DNA of 64,000 bases, taken from Macrostomum hystrix (taxonomy: Eukaryota; Platyhelminthes; Macrostomidae). The translations under genes and the position numbers were made by a program. The stretch lies in NCBI GenBank assembly GCA_950097015.1, contig CATNEN010000025.1, positions 9,171,001 to 9,235,000 on the forward strand. The letters are read 5' to 3'. The notes below the pieces were generated by a model. It worked only from the letters and a program-made list of their open reading frames with translations, searched no databases and was not told the origin of the DNA. Shown piece after piece: positions 1-13,469 of this stretch; the stretch's first letter is position 1, and each line of letters opens with the position of its first letter.

Positions 1-1238
1 GTTGCTGCTCATTGCCTGACATTTGATCAGTTGCTGTTCATTCCCTGGCATTTGATCAGTTGCTGTTCATTCCCTGACATTTGATCAGTTTCTGTTCATT
101 CCCTGACATTTGATCAGTTGCTGTTCATTGCCTGACATTTGATCAGTTGCTGTTCATTCCCTGACATTTGATCAGTTGCTGTTAATTGCCTGACATTTGA
201 TCAGTTGCTGTTCATTCCCTGACATTTGATCAGTTGCTGTTCATTGCCTGACATTTGATCAGTTGCTGTTCATTGCCTGACATTTGATCAGTTGCTGTTC
301 ATTGCCTGACATTTGATCAGTTGCTGTTCATTGCCTGACATTTGATCAGTTGCTGTTCATTGCCTGACATTTGATCAGTTGCTGTTCATTGCCTGACATT
401 TGATCAGTTGCTGTTCATTCCCTGACATTTGATCAGTTGCTGTTCATTGCCTGACATTTGATCAGTTGCTGTTCATTGCCTGACATTTGATCAGTTGCTG
501 TTCATTGCCTGACATTTGATCAGTTGCTGTTCATTGCCTGACATTTGATCAGTTGCTGTTCATTGCCTGACATTTGATCAGTTGCTGTTCATTGCCTGAC
601 ATTTGATCAGTTGCTGTTCATTGCCTGACATTTGATCAGTTGCTGTTCATTGCCTGACATTTGATCAGTTGCTGTTCATTGCCTGACATTTGATCAGTTG
701 CTGTTCATTGCCTGACATTTGATCAGTTGCTGTTCATTCCCTGGCATTTGATCAGTTGCTGTTCATTCCCTGACATTTGATCAGTTGCTGTTCATTCCCT
801 GACATTTGATCAGTTGCTATTCATTCCCTGACATTTGATCAGTTGCTGTTCATTCCCTGGCATTTGATCAGTTTCTGTTCATTCCCTGGCATTTGATCAG
901 TTGATGTTCATTCATTCCCTGGAATTTGATCAGTTTCTATTCATTCCCTGGCATTTGATCAGTTGCTGCTCATTCATTCCCTGGCATTTGATCAGTTGCT
1001 GCTCATTCATTCCCTGGCATTTGATCAGTTGCTGCTCATTCATTCCCTGGCATTTGATCAGTTGCTGTTCATTCCCTGACATTTGATCAGTTTCTGTTCA
1101 TTCCCTGACATTTGATCAGTTGCTGTTCAGTCCCTGACATTTGATCAGTTGCTGTTCATTCCCTGACATTTGATCAGTTGCTGTTCATTCCCTGACATTT
1201 GATCAGTTGCTGTTCATTCCCTGGCATTTGATCAGTTT
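1..1238. repeat. 29-bp minisatellite array (about 42 copies), open at left edge
   Basis: Head-to-tail copies of a 29-bp unit containing TTGATCAGTTGCTGTTCATT and a CCTGACA segment. Units differ mainly at two sites (TTGCCTGACA, TTCCCTGACA or TTCCCTGGCA). Between about 900 and 1050 several units are lengthened by a CATT duplication (TTCATTCATT). The left half is dominated by the TTGCC form and the right half by TTCCC, a sign of local expansion. The array continues beyond the left edge. A short open frame over 901-1086 is a by-product of the repeat. Confidence 0.97.
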
Positions 1239-4015
1239 CTTTTGATTGGTAATCCAGAATGCTAAATTGTGCCGAATCTATTTTATCTATAGTACAGATT
1301 CATTGAGTTCAATTTAGCGAATAGATTAGAATTCCCAGGCATAATATTTATTTAATATGTCTATGGTAGAAATGATGTGAGTCAAATAAGAATGTGATTC
1401 ATGAACGCCAAGTCGTGAGTCTATGGCAAAAGCCGTACGGTTCTAACATTCTCGTTTTGCAGTGTTTTGCTATACATGTGCAATATGTATAGTATAGGAA
1501 TTAAGTATAGTATTGTATCTGTGTTCATGAATAAGCAGGCCTATAGCTATACTTAAATATTTTTTCTGTATAACTTTAACTTATGATCTGAAACCAGAAA
1601 CTTGATTACACAGCCAGACACTTAACTCTGCATCGCACCAGTTCACCCAGCTGTTAAATGGGTACCAGCATTGAGGGTGGGTGTGGAGTCCCCAAGTCCA
1701 TGGACTGGAAAACTTTTTTACTGGAAAAATTTGCACTTTGCATTCCAATAATGCTTAACTGCTCTTCATCAAACGTGTTTACTTTTTTGAACTCGAGTGA
1801 TAATTATTTCATACCGGCTTAACAGACAAAAATCTAAAAAAACATTCGAATTGATCGCGACTCAGTCAGTGTTTGACGAGTTGTAAAAAAGCGTTCTCGT
1901 TCTGAAATGTTGAAATCGTATTGTGGTGACATAGCATGATTAGTATAACATGGCTGAAATGTATTCGTTCATGTAGGGACTTCACGATGAATAGCGCACA
2001 ATTCTTGTCCGGTTGATACGTTGAGGTTGTCTGGTGCCATTGTAAACAGCTCAGAGCCAGTGAGTCCTGGCCTGGCTGGTATGGGTCTCACCAGAAAACC
2101 TGACATATCAAGGGACGAGGCGGTCACTGGCTTGCAGCTTGAGAATCGGGGCGAATGCTGACATTTTCCACTTTGTTTGAATGTTTATTCTTTAAAGATT
2201 TAACTGGCTATTGAGTTTCAGTTGATCCAGAAACAGAGAGACAGAGAAGAAAGCAGTGAAGGAGAGAGCGCGACTGTCGGCGTGGCTCCAGATAATTTGA
2301 GCATTTTATAGACACTACTCGAGTAGGCAACCCCCACCACCCCACTCCGACACTCGGCACTGGCCTGATGGAGGTGGCCAGTGGATGGAGGGGGTGCATG
2401 CGATGGGGAGCGAGCCAGGACTGGGGCCTGAGCGTGTATAGGGGTGCAGGCCGCGGCTGGGAAGGAGGTTAAGGGGTGCCGGGAGACGGGGAGAGAGAGC
2501 GCGCGCAAGCTGGGAGCAAGCAAATTGAGCTCGCGACTCCAATGGGCGGCAGCAGCCAGCTGTCGGCGCTTATCGGCCCGATGATAAAGCAGCGAGCGGC
2601 AGCGCTGCAATCGAGTCCAAAAAGCCGCTGAAGGAAGAGATGGCCGCTTCTGCTCGGCCTTCCACTTATTTAGTGGCGTCTGGGGCCGCATTGGGCTTGG
2701 CGAGGTTGCAGGGGTGGGCCGAGTTGCGGTCCAGACTCACAGCTCAGACTGGCTGTGCTAGGAAACACACTGGGAGCCTGGAGGAAGAGAAGGCAAGTTG
2801 TGGGATGAGGAAGGATACGAGCAGCTCGATGCTGATGGGTGATGATCCAACTGAGCGATGGAGCGACTGGGAGAGAGGGGGTAGCGCAGTGTGTAGCATA
2901 TTACGAGGTTGCTCCCCACCAGATCCACTTGTTGACTTATGGGAATTGGAATAATTTCTCCCCTTGCAGTTGCCTCCCCCCCACGCGGCCGTTCCGTCTG
3001 GATCCCAAACCGACCGCTGGTCGCCCTCCCTGTCTCTCTCCAGATGGAGAGTTTTGACGGATGCCACGGGATGCGATGGGAGATTTCAGCGCTTCCTGTG
3101 CCTGTTCCTCCGTTTCGGAAGTCCTCGATTGCCGCTGGTTCGACCTCGCGGCTTGGTCGCATTGAAATCGCTTTGAATCGGCCAGCCAGCTTGTGATGGA
3201 CGCACAATATGACCCGGGGACAAACAATTAGCATAATTATTCCAGCAGCGATAAGCGCTGTAGGCCCGGTGTGATTGTAGTATCGGGATCACTGACTCAC
3301 TCAGCTCCCCCTCCCCAATGGGAGCATTCTCCCACTGGCCCTGCTATATATCAGTCAGAGCAAACGGAATTGTAGAGGTTCCATTTGAACCGTCTGCCAC
3401 CATCTCTCTCCATCTCTACCTTCACCGTACTTCTCGTAAACTTGGCATTCTGCCGGTTAGATTGTAACCCTTCTACATTCGATATGCAGAAGCACAGTGT
3501 GCGAGCAAACAGGTTGTCCCGTGCGCTCCCCTTTGTGCGTGTCGGTGTGTGCAGTACACATTTTCAGACAGACCGAACTGATAATTATGTCTTGTGCTCA
3601 TACTTGTGGCTCAGCGACTAATTTTCAGCGAAAGGATGTTTCAGTTCAAGACGGATGAAACTAATTATGGCACTTCGTGAAGCTACTGATTTGAAAACTT
3701 GCATAAATAATAATACTGTCTTACTTCTCAACTTACTACTGATCAACAGGCCCCAAGTAGTATTTAAAGTGTAATCTATCTGATGTTGGTAATTCGAATA
3801 GCTAGTTTTTTGCCGGTCCAGACTCTGGAAGAAAATGCATAAAAATAAGCGACATGTGACAAGCACTCACAGGACTCCCGTCATCCCTCTCCTGTTCTCA
3901 TATTGCGAAGACGAGCGTACCAACGAGCACACGGCTCGAATTACATTTTTACAACTCCTCCCCTCCCCAGCAACAAGCAGAATTGCCTAGCAGGCCTCCA
4001 GAGAGATTGACTGCA
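1239..4015. other. Unique sequence, no gene recognised
   Basis: About 2.8 kb between two repeats. 1239-2200 is AT-rich. 2200-3350 is GC-richer with purine tracts and GCGC runs and could be regulatory or untranslated sequence. Short open frames overlap on both strands here, but none shows a recognisable domain or a convincing splice chain. I see no RNA gene. Confidence 0.6.
1605..1712 (+). mobile_element. Fragment of SINE family B
   Basis: This stretch contains TGTTAAATGGGTACC and AGTCCATGGACTGG, which are body motifs of the tRNA-like SINE seen more fully at 46195-46446 (there on the other strand). The tRNA head is too eroded to recognise. Identification rests on the shared palindromic CCATGG block and the order of motifs. 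Confidence 0.5.
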
Positions 4016-4262
4016 CACACCCATACACACACACACGCACACACCCATACACACACACACGCACACACCCAAACACACACACACGCACACACACATACAC
4101 ACACACCCATACACACACACACGCACACACCCATACACACACACACGCACACACACATACACACACACACGCACACACACATACACACACACACACGCAC
4201 ACACCCATCACACACACACCCATACACACACACACGCACACACCCATACACACACACACACC
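4016..4262. repeat. CA-rich compound microsatellite
   Basis: Alternating CA runs interrupted by CG and CCAT steps, organised as longer units of the type ACACACACGCACACACCCAT. All open frames here (His-Thr or Cys-Val repeats) are shadows of the simple repeat. The alternating purine-pyrimidine tract could adopt Z-DNA, which is inference only. Confidence 0.95.
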
Positions 4263-5182
4263 AGATCGTCTCTCCAGTTGTGTCTCTCGTGGGACCAAGG
4301 ATCGAAGCATTCTTACGGGAGGCTGCAGTTTTCGTTCTCATTGGCATTCAAGCTACCGAGTAGTCCGCTTGCTACTCACTGGCCGGGCTTATATAGTCTA
4401 TCCGATCTTCTTTCTATCTCTACTCATCCCAGCAGATTTAAGCAGTTTGCCCATGTGTGTGAGGGTGTGTGTGTTTGGGCTGGCAGATAGTGCTGCGGAA
4501 GCGAATTAACTAATTGGGCTTAAAGCTCGTTTCCCCGGACTAAAATTCTGGCATATTATATGCCAGAGAGGGGCAGAAGAAGCCTTGTTTGAGGGGAGGC
4601 AGAGAGACGGAGAGGGGTGGCTTTAGGATAAGAACGACTCGGACGCAGGATGAGATAGGGGACAGGCTGCTCAATGTGTTCTCAGCACCATAGGTGGGGG
4701 TGAAGAGCCGAATGAGCTGAGGGCAGCAATAGTCAATTTCTCGCCCTCTCTCCATTTAGCACCAGCCCATTCGCCTTCTTGCTGCAGTGTTTTCGCATCT
4801 TTGCAGCAGCAGCAGGGCAGCAGCACTAAACGCCAAAGCTGTGGGAAGGAATCCTCGGGGAGAATTTCTGCTTTTCCTCGCTCGTCGCCCCTGGCTTATC
4901 TCCATTCCCCTCCCGCGCTCCCAATTCGAGCAGGTCTTTCATTACATCGGATGCTGGGGACTGATGAGGAATGAGCTGCTGCTGTAGAAATGAGTAAGAA
5001 AATAATTAACGTCTGCTGGGACACTGCTTGCCAGAGGATCTTATGAGAGCACCCGTAAAACTGATGGCGCAGGTGGACTAGTGCTGGAGCAGCAGACAGT
5101 TCTGCATTACCTTAATATTTGGCATATGTCGGAAAAATTATGAGAGTCATCGAAATTCCTCTTCGCTTTCTCGGAATCCACA
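4263..5182. other. Unique spacer, no gene recognised
   Basis: About 900 bases between the CA repeat and the large 41-bp array. There are short open frames on both strands without recognisable domains, splice chain or RNA structure. A GCAGCAGCAGCAGGGCAGCAGCA tract lies near 4800. Confidence 0.5.
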
Positions 5183-8100
5183 GTATTCTATGGGAACTGT
5201 ACTACTCACTCAAAATGCACCTATTATTCTATGGGAACTGTACTACTCACTCAAAATGAACCACGTATTCTATGGGAACTGTACTACTCACTCAAAATGC
5301 ACCACGTATTCTATGGGAACTGTACTACTCACTCAAAATGCACCAATTATTCTATGGGAACTGTACTACTCACTCAAAATGCACCACGTATTCTATGGGA
5401 ACTGTACTACTCACTCAAAAAGCACCACGTATTCTATGGGAACTGTACTACTCACTCAAAAAGCACCACGTATTCTATGGGAACTGTACTACTCACTCAA
5501 AATGCACCAATTATTCTATGGGAACTGTACTACTCACTCAAAATGCACCACGTATTCTATGGGAACTGTACTACTCACTCAAAATGCACCACGTATTCTA
5601 TGGGAACTGTACTACTCACTCAAAATGCACCAATTATTCTATGGGAACTGTACTACTCACTCAAAATGCACCACAGTATTCTATGGGAACTGTACTACTC
5701 ACTCAAAAAGCACCACGTATTCTATGGGAACTGTACTACTCACTCAAAATGCACCAATTATTCTATGGGAACTGTACTACTCACTCAAAATGCACCACGT
5801 ATTCTATGGGAACTGTACTACTCACTCAAAATGCACCACGTATTCTATGGGAACTGTACTACTCACTCAAAATGCACCACGTATTCTATGGGAACTGTAC
5901 TACTCACTCAAAATGCACCAATTATTCTATGGGAACTGTACTACTCACTCAAAATGCACCACGTATTCTATGGGAACTGTACTACTCACTCAAAATGCAC
6001 CACAGTATTCCATGGGAACTGTACTACTCACTCAAAATGCACCACGTATTCTATGGGAACTGTACTACTCACTCAAAATGCACCAATTATTCTATGGGAA
6101 CTGTACTACTCACTCAAAATGCACCACGTATTCTATGGGAACTGTACTACTCACTCAAAAAGCACCACGTATTCTATGGGAACTGTACTACTCACTCAAA
6201 ATGCACCAATTATTCTATGGGAACTGTACTACTCACTCAAAATGCACCACGTATTCTATGGGAACTGTACTACTCACTTAAAATGCACCAATTATTCTAT
6301 GGGAACTGTACTACTCACTCAAAATGCACCACGTATTCTATGGGAACTGTACTACTCACTCAAAATGCACCACGTATTCTATGGGAACTGTACTACTCAC
6401 TCAAAAAGCACCACGTATTCTATGGGAACTGTACTACTCACTCAAAAAGCACCACGTATTCTATGGGAACTGTACTACTCACTCAAAAAGCACCACGTAT
6501 TCTATGGGAACTGTACTACTCACTCAAAATGCACCTATTATTCTATGGGAACTGTACTACTCACTCAAAATGCACCACAGTATTCTATGGGAACTGTACT
6601 ACTCACTCAAAATGCACCACGTATTCTATGGGAACTGTACTACTCACTCAAAATGCACCACGTATTCTATGGGAACTGTACTACTCACTCAAAAAGCACC
6701 ACGTATTCTATGGGAACTGTACTACTCACTCAAAAAGCACCACGTATTCTATGGGAACTGTACTACTCACTCAAAATGCACCACAGTATTCTATGGGAAC
6801 TGTACTACTCACTCAAAATGCACCAATTATTCTATGGGAACTGTACTACTCACTCAAAATGCACCACGTATTCTATGGGAACTGTACTACTCACTCAAAA
6901 TGCACCACGTATTCCATGGGAACTGTACTACTCACTCAAAAAAGCACCACGTATTCTATGGGAACTGTACTACTCACTCAAAATGCACCAATTATTCTAT
7001 GGGAACTGTACTACTCACTCAAAAGGCACCACGTATTCTATGGGAACTGTACTACTCACTCAAAATGCACCACGTATTCTATGGGAACTGTACTACTCAC
7101 TCAAAATGCACCACGTATTCTATGGGAACTGTACTACTCACTCAAAATGCACCAATTATTCTATGGGAACTGTACTACTCACTCAAAATGCACCACGTAT
7201 TCTATGGGAACTGTACTACTCACTCAAAATGCACCAATTATTCTATGGGAACTGTACTACTCACTCAAAATGCACCACGTATTCTTTGGGAACTGTACTA
7301 CTCACTCAAAATGCACCAATTATTCTATGGGAACTGTACTACTCACTCAAAATGCACCACGTATTCTATGGGAACTGTACTACTCACTCAAAATGCACCA
7401 CGTATTCTATGGGAACTGTACTACTCACTCAAAATGCACCAATTATTCTATGGGAACTGTACTACTCACTCAAAATACACCACGTATTCTATCGGAACTG
7501 TACTACTCACTCAAAATGCACCAATTATTCTATAGGAACTGTACTACTCACTCAAAATGCACCACGTATTCTATGAGAACTGTACTACTCACTCAAAATG
7601 CACCACGTATTCCATGGGAACTGTACTACTCACTCAAAATGCACCAATTATTCTATGGGAACTGTACTACTCACTCAAAAGGCACCACGTATTCTATGGG
7701 AACTGTACTACTCACTCAAAATGCACCACGTATTCTATGGGAACTGTACTACTCACTCAAAATGCACCTATTATTCTATGGGAACTGTACTACTCACCAA
7801 AATGCACCACGTATTCCATGGGAACTGTACTACTCACTCAAAATGCACCTATTATTCTATGGGAACTGTACTACTCACTCAAAATGCACCACGTATTCTA
7901 TGGGAACTGTACTACTCACTCAAAATGCACCTATTATTCTATGGGAACTGTACTACTCACTCAAAAGGCACCACGTATTCTATGGGAACTGTACTACTCA
8001 CTCAAAATGCACCACGTATTCTATGGGAACTGTACTACTCACTCAAAATGCACCAATTATTCTATGGGAACTGTACTACTCACTCAAAAGGCACCACGTA

Positions 8101-11100
8101 TTCTATGGGAACTGTACTACTCACTCAAAATGCACCACGTTTCTATGGGAACTGTACTACTCACTCAAAATGCACCTATTATTCTATGGGAACTGTACTA
8201 CTCACTCAAAATGCACCACGTATTCCATGGGAACTGTACTACTCACTCAAAATGCACCTATTATTCTATGGGAACTGTACTACTCACTCAAAATGCACCA
8301 CGTATTCTATGGGAACTGTACTACTCACTCAAAATGCACCACGTATTCTATGGGAACTGTACTACTCACTCAAAATGCACCTATTATTCTATGGGAACTG
8401 TACTACTCACTCAAAAGGCACCACGTATTCTATGGGAACTGTACTACTCACTCAAAATGCACCACGTATTCCATGGGAACTGTACTACTCACTCAAAATG
8501 CACCTATTATTCTATGGGAACTGTACTACTCACTCAAAATGCACCACGTATTCTATGGGAACTGTACTACTCACTCAAAATGCACCTATTATTCTATGGG
8601 AACTGTACTACTCACTCAAAAGGCACCACGTATTCCATGGGAACTGTACTACTCACTCAAAAGGCACCACGTATTCTATGGGAACTGTACTACTCACTCA
8701 AAATGCACCTATTATTCTATGGGAACTGTACTACTCACTCAAAATGCACCACGTATTCCATGGGAACTGTACTACTCACTCAAAATGCACCTATTATTCT
8801 ATGGGAACTGTACTACTCACTCAAAATGCACCACGTATTCTATGGGAACTGTACTACTCACTCAAAATGCACCTATTATTCTATGGGAACTGTACTACTC
8901 ACTCAAAAGGCAGCACGTATTCTATGGGAACTGTACTACTCACTCAAAATGCACCACGTATTCCATGGGAACTGTACTACTCACTCAAAATGCACCTATT
9001 ATTCTATGGGAACTGTACTACTCACTCAAAATGCACCACGTATTCTATGGGAACTGTACTACTCACTCAAAATGCACCACGTATTCCATGGGAACTGTAC
9101 TACTCACTCAAAAAGCACCACGTATTCTATGGGAACTGTACTACTCACTCAAAATGCACCAATTATTCTATGGGAACTGTACTACTCACTCAAAAGGCAC
9201 CACGTATTCTATGGGAACTGTACTACTCACTCAAAATGCACCACGTATTCTATGGGAACTGTACTACTCACTCAAAATGCACCTATTATTCTATGGGAAC
9301 TGTACTACTCACTCAAATGCACCACGTATTCTATGGGAACTGTACTACTCACTCAAAATGCACCTATTATTCTATGGGAACTGTACTACTCACTCAAAAT
9401 GCACCACGTATTCTATGGGAACTGTACTACTCACTCAAAAAGCACCACGTATTCCATGGGAACTGTACTACTCACTCAAAATGCACCTATTATTCTATGG
9501 GAACTGTACTACTCACTCAAAATGCACCACGTATTCTATGGGAACTGTACTACTCACTCAAAATGCACCTATTATTCTATGGGAACTGTACTACTCACTC
9601 AAAATGCACCACGTATTCTATGGGAACTGTACTACTCACTCAAAATGCACCACGTATTCCATGGGAACTGTACTACTCACTCAAAATGCACCACGTATTC
9701 TATGGGAACTGTACTACTCACTCAAAATGCACCAATTATTCTATGGGAACTGTACTACTCACTCAAAAGGCACCACGTATTCTATGGGAACTGTACTACT
9801 CACTCAAAATGCACCACGTATTCTATGGGAACTGTACTACTCACTCAAAATGCACCTATTATTCTATGGGAACTGTACTACTCACTCAAAATGCACCACG
9901 TATTCCATGGGAACTGTACTACTCACTCAAAATGCACCTATTATTCTATGGGAACTGTACTACTCACTCAAAATGCACCACGTATTCTATGGGAACTGTA
10001 CTACTCACTCAAAATGCACCTATTATTCTATGGGAACTGTACTACTCACTCAAAATGCACCACGTATTCTATGGGAACTGTACTACTCACTCAAAATGCA
10101 CCTATTATTCTATGGGAACTGTACTACTCACTCAAAATGCACCACGTATTCTATGGGAACTGTACTACTCACTCAAAATGCACCTATTATTCTATGGGAA
10201 CTGTACTACTCACTCAAAATGCACCACGTATTCTATGGGAACTGTACTACTCACTCAAAATGCACCTATTATTCTATGGGAACTGTACTACTCACTCAAA
10301 ATGCACCACGTATTCTATGGGAACTGTACTACTCACTCAAAATGCACCACGTATTCTATGGGAACTGTACTACTCACTCAAAATGCACCACGTATTCCAT
10401 GGGAACTGTACTACTCACTCAAAAAGCACCACGTATTCTATGGGAACTGTACTACTCACTCAAAATGCACCAATTATTCTATGGGAACTGTACTACTCAC
10501 TCAAAAGGCACCACGTATTCTATGGGAACTGTACTACTCACTCAAAATGCACCACGTATTCTATGGGAACTGTACTACTCACTCAAAATGCACCTATTAT
10601 TCTATGGGAACTGTACTACTCACTCAAAATGCACCACGTATTCCATGGGAACTGTACTACTCACTCAAAATGCACCTATTATTCTATGGGAACTGTACTA
10701 CTCACTCAAAATGCACCACGTATTCTATGGGAACTGTACTACTCACTCAAAATGCACCTATTATTCTATGGGAACTGTACTACTCACTCAAAATGCACCA
10801 CGTATTCCATGGGAACTGTACTACTCACTCAAAATGCACCTATTATTCTATGGGAACTGTACTACTCACTCAAAAAGCACCACGTATTCTATGGGAACTG
10901 TACTACTCACTCAAAAAGCACCACGTATTCTATGGGAACTGTACTACTCACTCAAAATGCACCAATTATTCTATGGGAACTGTACTACTCACTCAAAATG
11001 CACCACGTATTCTATGGGAACTGTACTACTCACTCAAAATGCACCACGTATTCTATGGGAACTGTACTACTCACTCAAAATGCACCAATTATTCTATGGG

Positions 11101-12166
11101 AACTGTACTACTCACTCAAAAGGCACCACGTATTCTATGGGAACTGTACTACTCACTCAAAATGCACCACGTATTCTATGGGAACTGTACTACTCACTCA
11201 AAATGCACCTATTATTCTATGGGAACTGTACTACTCACTCAAAATGCACCACGTATTCCATGGGAACTGTACTACTCACTCAAAATGCACCTATTATTCT
11301 ATGGGAACTGTACTACTCACTCAAAATGCACCACGTATTCTATGGGAACTGTACTACTCACTCAAAATGCACCTATTATTCTATGGGAACTGTACTACTC
11401 ACTCAAAAGGCACCACGTATTCTATGGGAACTGTACTACTCACTCAAAATGCACCACGTATTCCATGGGAACTGTACTACTCACTCAAAATGCACCTATT
11501 ATTCTATGGGAACTGTACTACTCACTCAAAATGCACCACGTATTCTATGGGAACTGTACTACTCACTCAAAAAGCACCACGTATTCTATGGGAACTGTAC
11601 TACTCACTCAAAATGCACCACGTATTCTATGGGAACTGTACTACTCACTCAAAATGCACCACGTATTCTATGGGAACTGTACTACTCACTCAAAATGCAC
11701 CTATTATTCTATGGGAACTGTACTACTCACTCAAAATGCACCACGTATTCTATGGGAACTGTACTACTCACTCAAAATGCACCTATTATTCTATGGGAAC
11801 TGTACTACTCACTCAAAAGGCACCACGTATTCTATGGGAACTGTACTACTCACTCAAAATGCACCACGTATTCTATGGGAACTGTACTACTCACTCAAAA
11901 TGCACCACGTATTCTATGGGAACTGTACTACTCACTCAAAATGCACCTATTATTCTATGGGAACTGTACTACTCACTCAAAAGGCACCACGTATTCTATG
12001 GGAACTGTACTACTCACTCAAAATGCACCACGTATTCTATGGGAACTGTACTACTCACTCAAAATGCACCTATTATTCTATGGGAACTGTACTACTCACT
12101 CAAAATGCACCAATTATTCTATGGGAACTGTACTACTCACTCAAAATGCACCACGTATTCTTTGGA
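5183..12166. repeat. 41-bp minisatellite, about 170 copies (7 kb)
   Basis: Near-perfect tandem copies of a 41-bp unit with the core ATTCTATGGGAACTGTACTA followed by CTCACTCAAAATGCACC and a variable end (ACGT, AATT or TATT). The unit has no stop in any forward frame and 41 is not a multiple of 3, so all three forward frames stay open for hundreds to thousands of codons and give the same 41-residue period. Variants at the AATGCACC site (AAAGCACC, AAGGCACC) and TTCTATGG/TTCCATGG define subfamilies. CTATTATT and AAGGCACC variants are mostly confined to the right two thirds. Rare one-base or few-base deletions (near 7797, 8139, 9316) reset frame. Nothing suggests translation: there is no flanking exon, and variation is not codon-biased. 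Confidence 0.97.
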
Positions 12167-12234
12167 ATTAAACTTGTCTAGTTTGCTTCTTACACGCATA
12201 AACCAGGTGACCTATAATAATACTCGTAACTGCA

Positions 12235-12570
12235 GGAGGGCTGCGGGCAATGCCACATCATTTGGTGACACTATATTTGCAGCCAGCGAGGAGGCAATTC
12301 TGCCCATTTCGCTGACTCCTGAGCACACAGGCACACAGATACTGCATGCAGGCACACGCTCACACAGGTGTGTACATCTGCCCTGACTTTCTCATCGTCA
12401 GGCAGTGTACACTCTCACAATGCCTTGGCGGTTGGCCTTCGAGGGCATCAATTGCTCCCAAGCTTTCTTTCCGCGGCTCAAAACGAATATGGCCTCGCCG
12501 CGGAATCGAGCTCAGGGACGTTGGTGCGAGAGGCAAACGCGTTAACCGTTCTGCCACTACCTCGACGTAA
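12235..12570 (-). mobile_element. tRNA-derived SINE, family A
   Basis: One of at least seven dispersed copies of an approximately 300-bp element. Read on the minus strand, the head (12570 to about 12500) resembles a tRNA promoter: a box A-like stretch with GTTAACGCGTTTGCC and a box B-like GAGCTCGATTCCGCGG. A shared body follows (GTCAGGCAGTGTAC, CAGGAGTCAGCG) and then a tail around 12240 (ATTTGGTGACACTA). Boundaries come from comparison with copies at 13535, 23785, 25610, 45268, 46683 and 56944. It lies upstream of the alpha2delta gene. Confidence 0.8.
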
Positions 12571-13371
12571 CTGTTTCGCAGTGATCTTTGTGTTATTGAC
12601 AAATATCTTTGTCACTATTATATTACATTATTTAACTTCCAATTTACTAAAATACTCGTAAATGTTTTATACCCGCCACTGACAAATTGTTGTTAGAAGG
12701 GCAGCAGCTTGACTTACTCTGAAATACATGCACTCAATGCGCTGGGCTGGTGGGGTAAGTCATTGACTGTGAGCTGCCACACTCACAAAGCACAGACAAG
12801 TGGCAGCCAATTTGGGGCATAGATGCTTGCAGACGCAATGCATAAATAATCATAATTCTCGCAGTCAGAGAGAGAATCCTAAAACTGGTTCCCCTAAATC
12901 CACCCCATCACAATCTGGCCATCCGACCAAAAATGCAGTTTTTTTATTCCCGATGCCACACAGAAGGTCGGATGCCGACCGCCCCCCACAGGCTTGAACT
13001 ATTGGAAGGAGAGCCTGGCCTGGCTAGCGGAGTGGGAGAGGTTGGGGCGGATAAGAGAGGGAGAGAATCCCCTAGAGTACGGGCTTAGACTAGCAATCCC
13101 GCCAATGAGGTACTTGAGCAGCTGCGGCAGCCACCCCGAGCCGCTACCCTCAGATCCTCACCTTAGCGCAGGCCAGGGGCTGAGGGTGCTGCGGCCAGGC
13201 AAAATGAAGCAAAACGGAGGGGGGCGGGGCATTGTGGCTGAATTTAAATATCTGGCTACTGAAATAATTGCAATTCTTCGAATTCTCGGAAGCCGCCAAT
13301 AATCTTCTTAGAGTCGGCACATCCCGGCACATCCCGGCACTGACTGACAGTGATTAGTTAAACAGAAAGAC
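12571..13371 (+). promoter_or_regulatory. Upstream/5' UTR region of the alpha2delta gene
   Basis: About 800 bases between a SINE and the first coding exon. No coding exon recognised. A short direct repeat (CACATCCCGG) lies at 13318-13340 just before the ATG at 13372. No clear TATA box was identified, and the transcription start cannot be placed. The assignment as 5' flank or leader rests on position only. Confidence 0.4.
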
Positions 13372-13469
13372 ATGTCAGCTACTCAGGCAGCGTTTGCAGG
13401 TGTGCTGATCTGCCTTTCCAGTGTCATCCGTGGAGTGCTGCCTGTCAGCGTCACCCTCAACGATGCCGA
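13372..13469 (+). CDS. CACNA2D: alpha2delta exon 1: start and signal peptide
   Basis: The ATG at 13372 opens a hydrophobic leader (MSATQAAFAGVLICLSSVIR), as expected for a secreted or anchored protein. The exon ends in phase 2 before GTGAGT and joins exon 2 (15250-15328), giving a mature N-terminus reading DIDLWVSQLSTDL, like the SWV helix at the start of known alpha2 chains. No earlier in-frame ATG was seen in this exon. Confidence 0.85.

Noticed and set aside
1-1238. Possible CRISPR array because of regular repeats
   Set aside because: Units are directly contiguous without unique spacers, and the window is clearly eukaryotic. The same holds for all other arrays.
2208-3292. Cluster of overlapping short frames on both strands
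   Set aside because: Composition-driven, mutually overlapping, without recognisable motifs or splice connections.
5190-12386. Several huge forward open frames (up to 2299 codons) with a 41-residue repeat
   Set aside because: They occur in all three forward frames at once and result from a stop-free 41-bp repeat unit. There is no conserved non-repeat domain or splice context.
12500-12570. True tRNA gene on the minus strand
   Set aside because: The box A/box B-like stretch cannot be folded into a convincing cloverleaf by eye and recurs with the same 3' body in several places, as expected of a SINE head.
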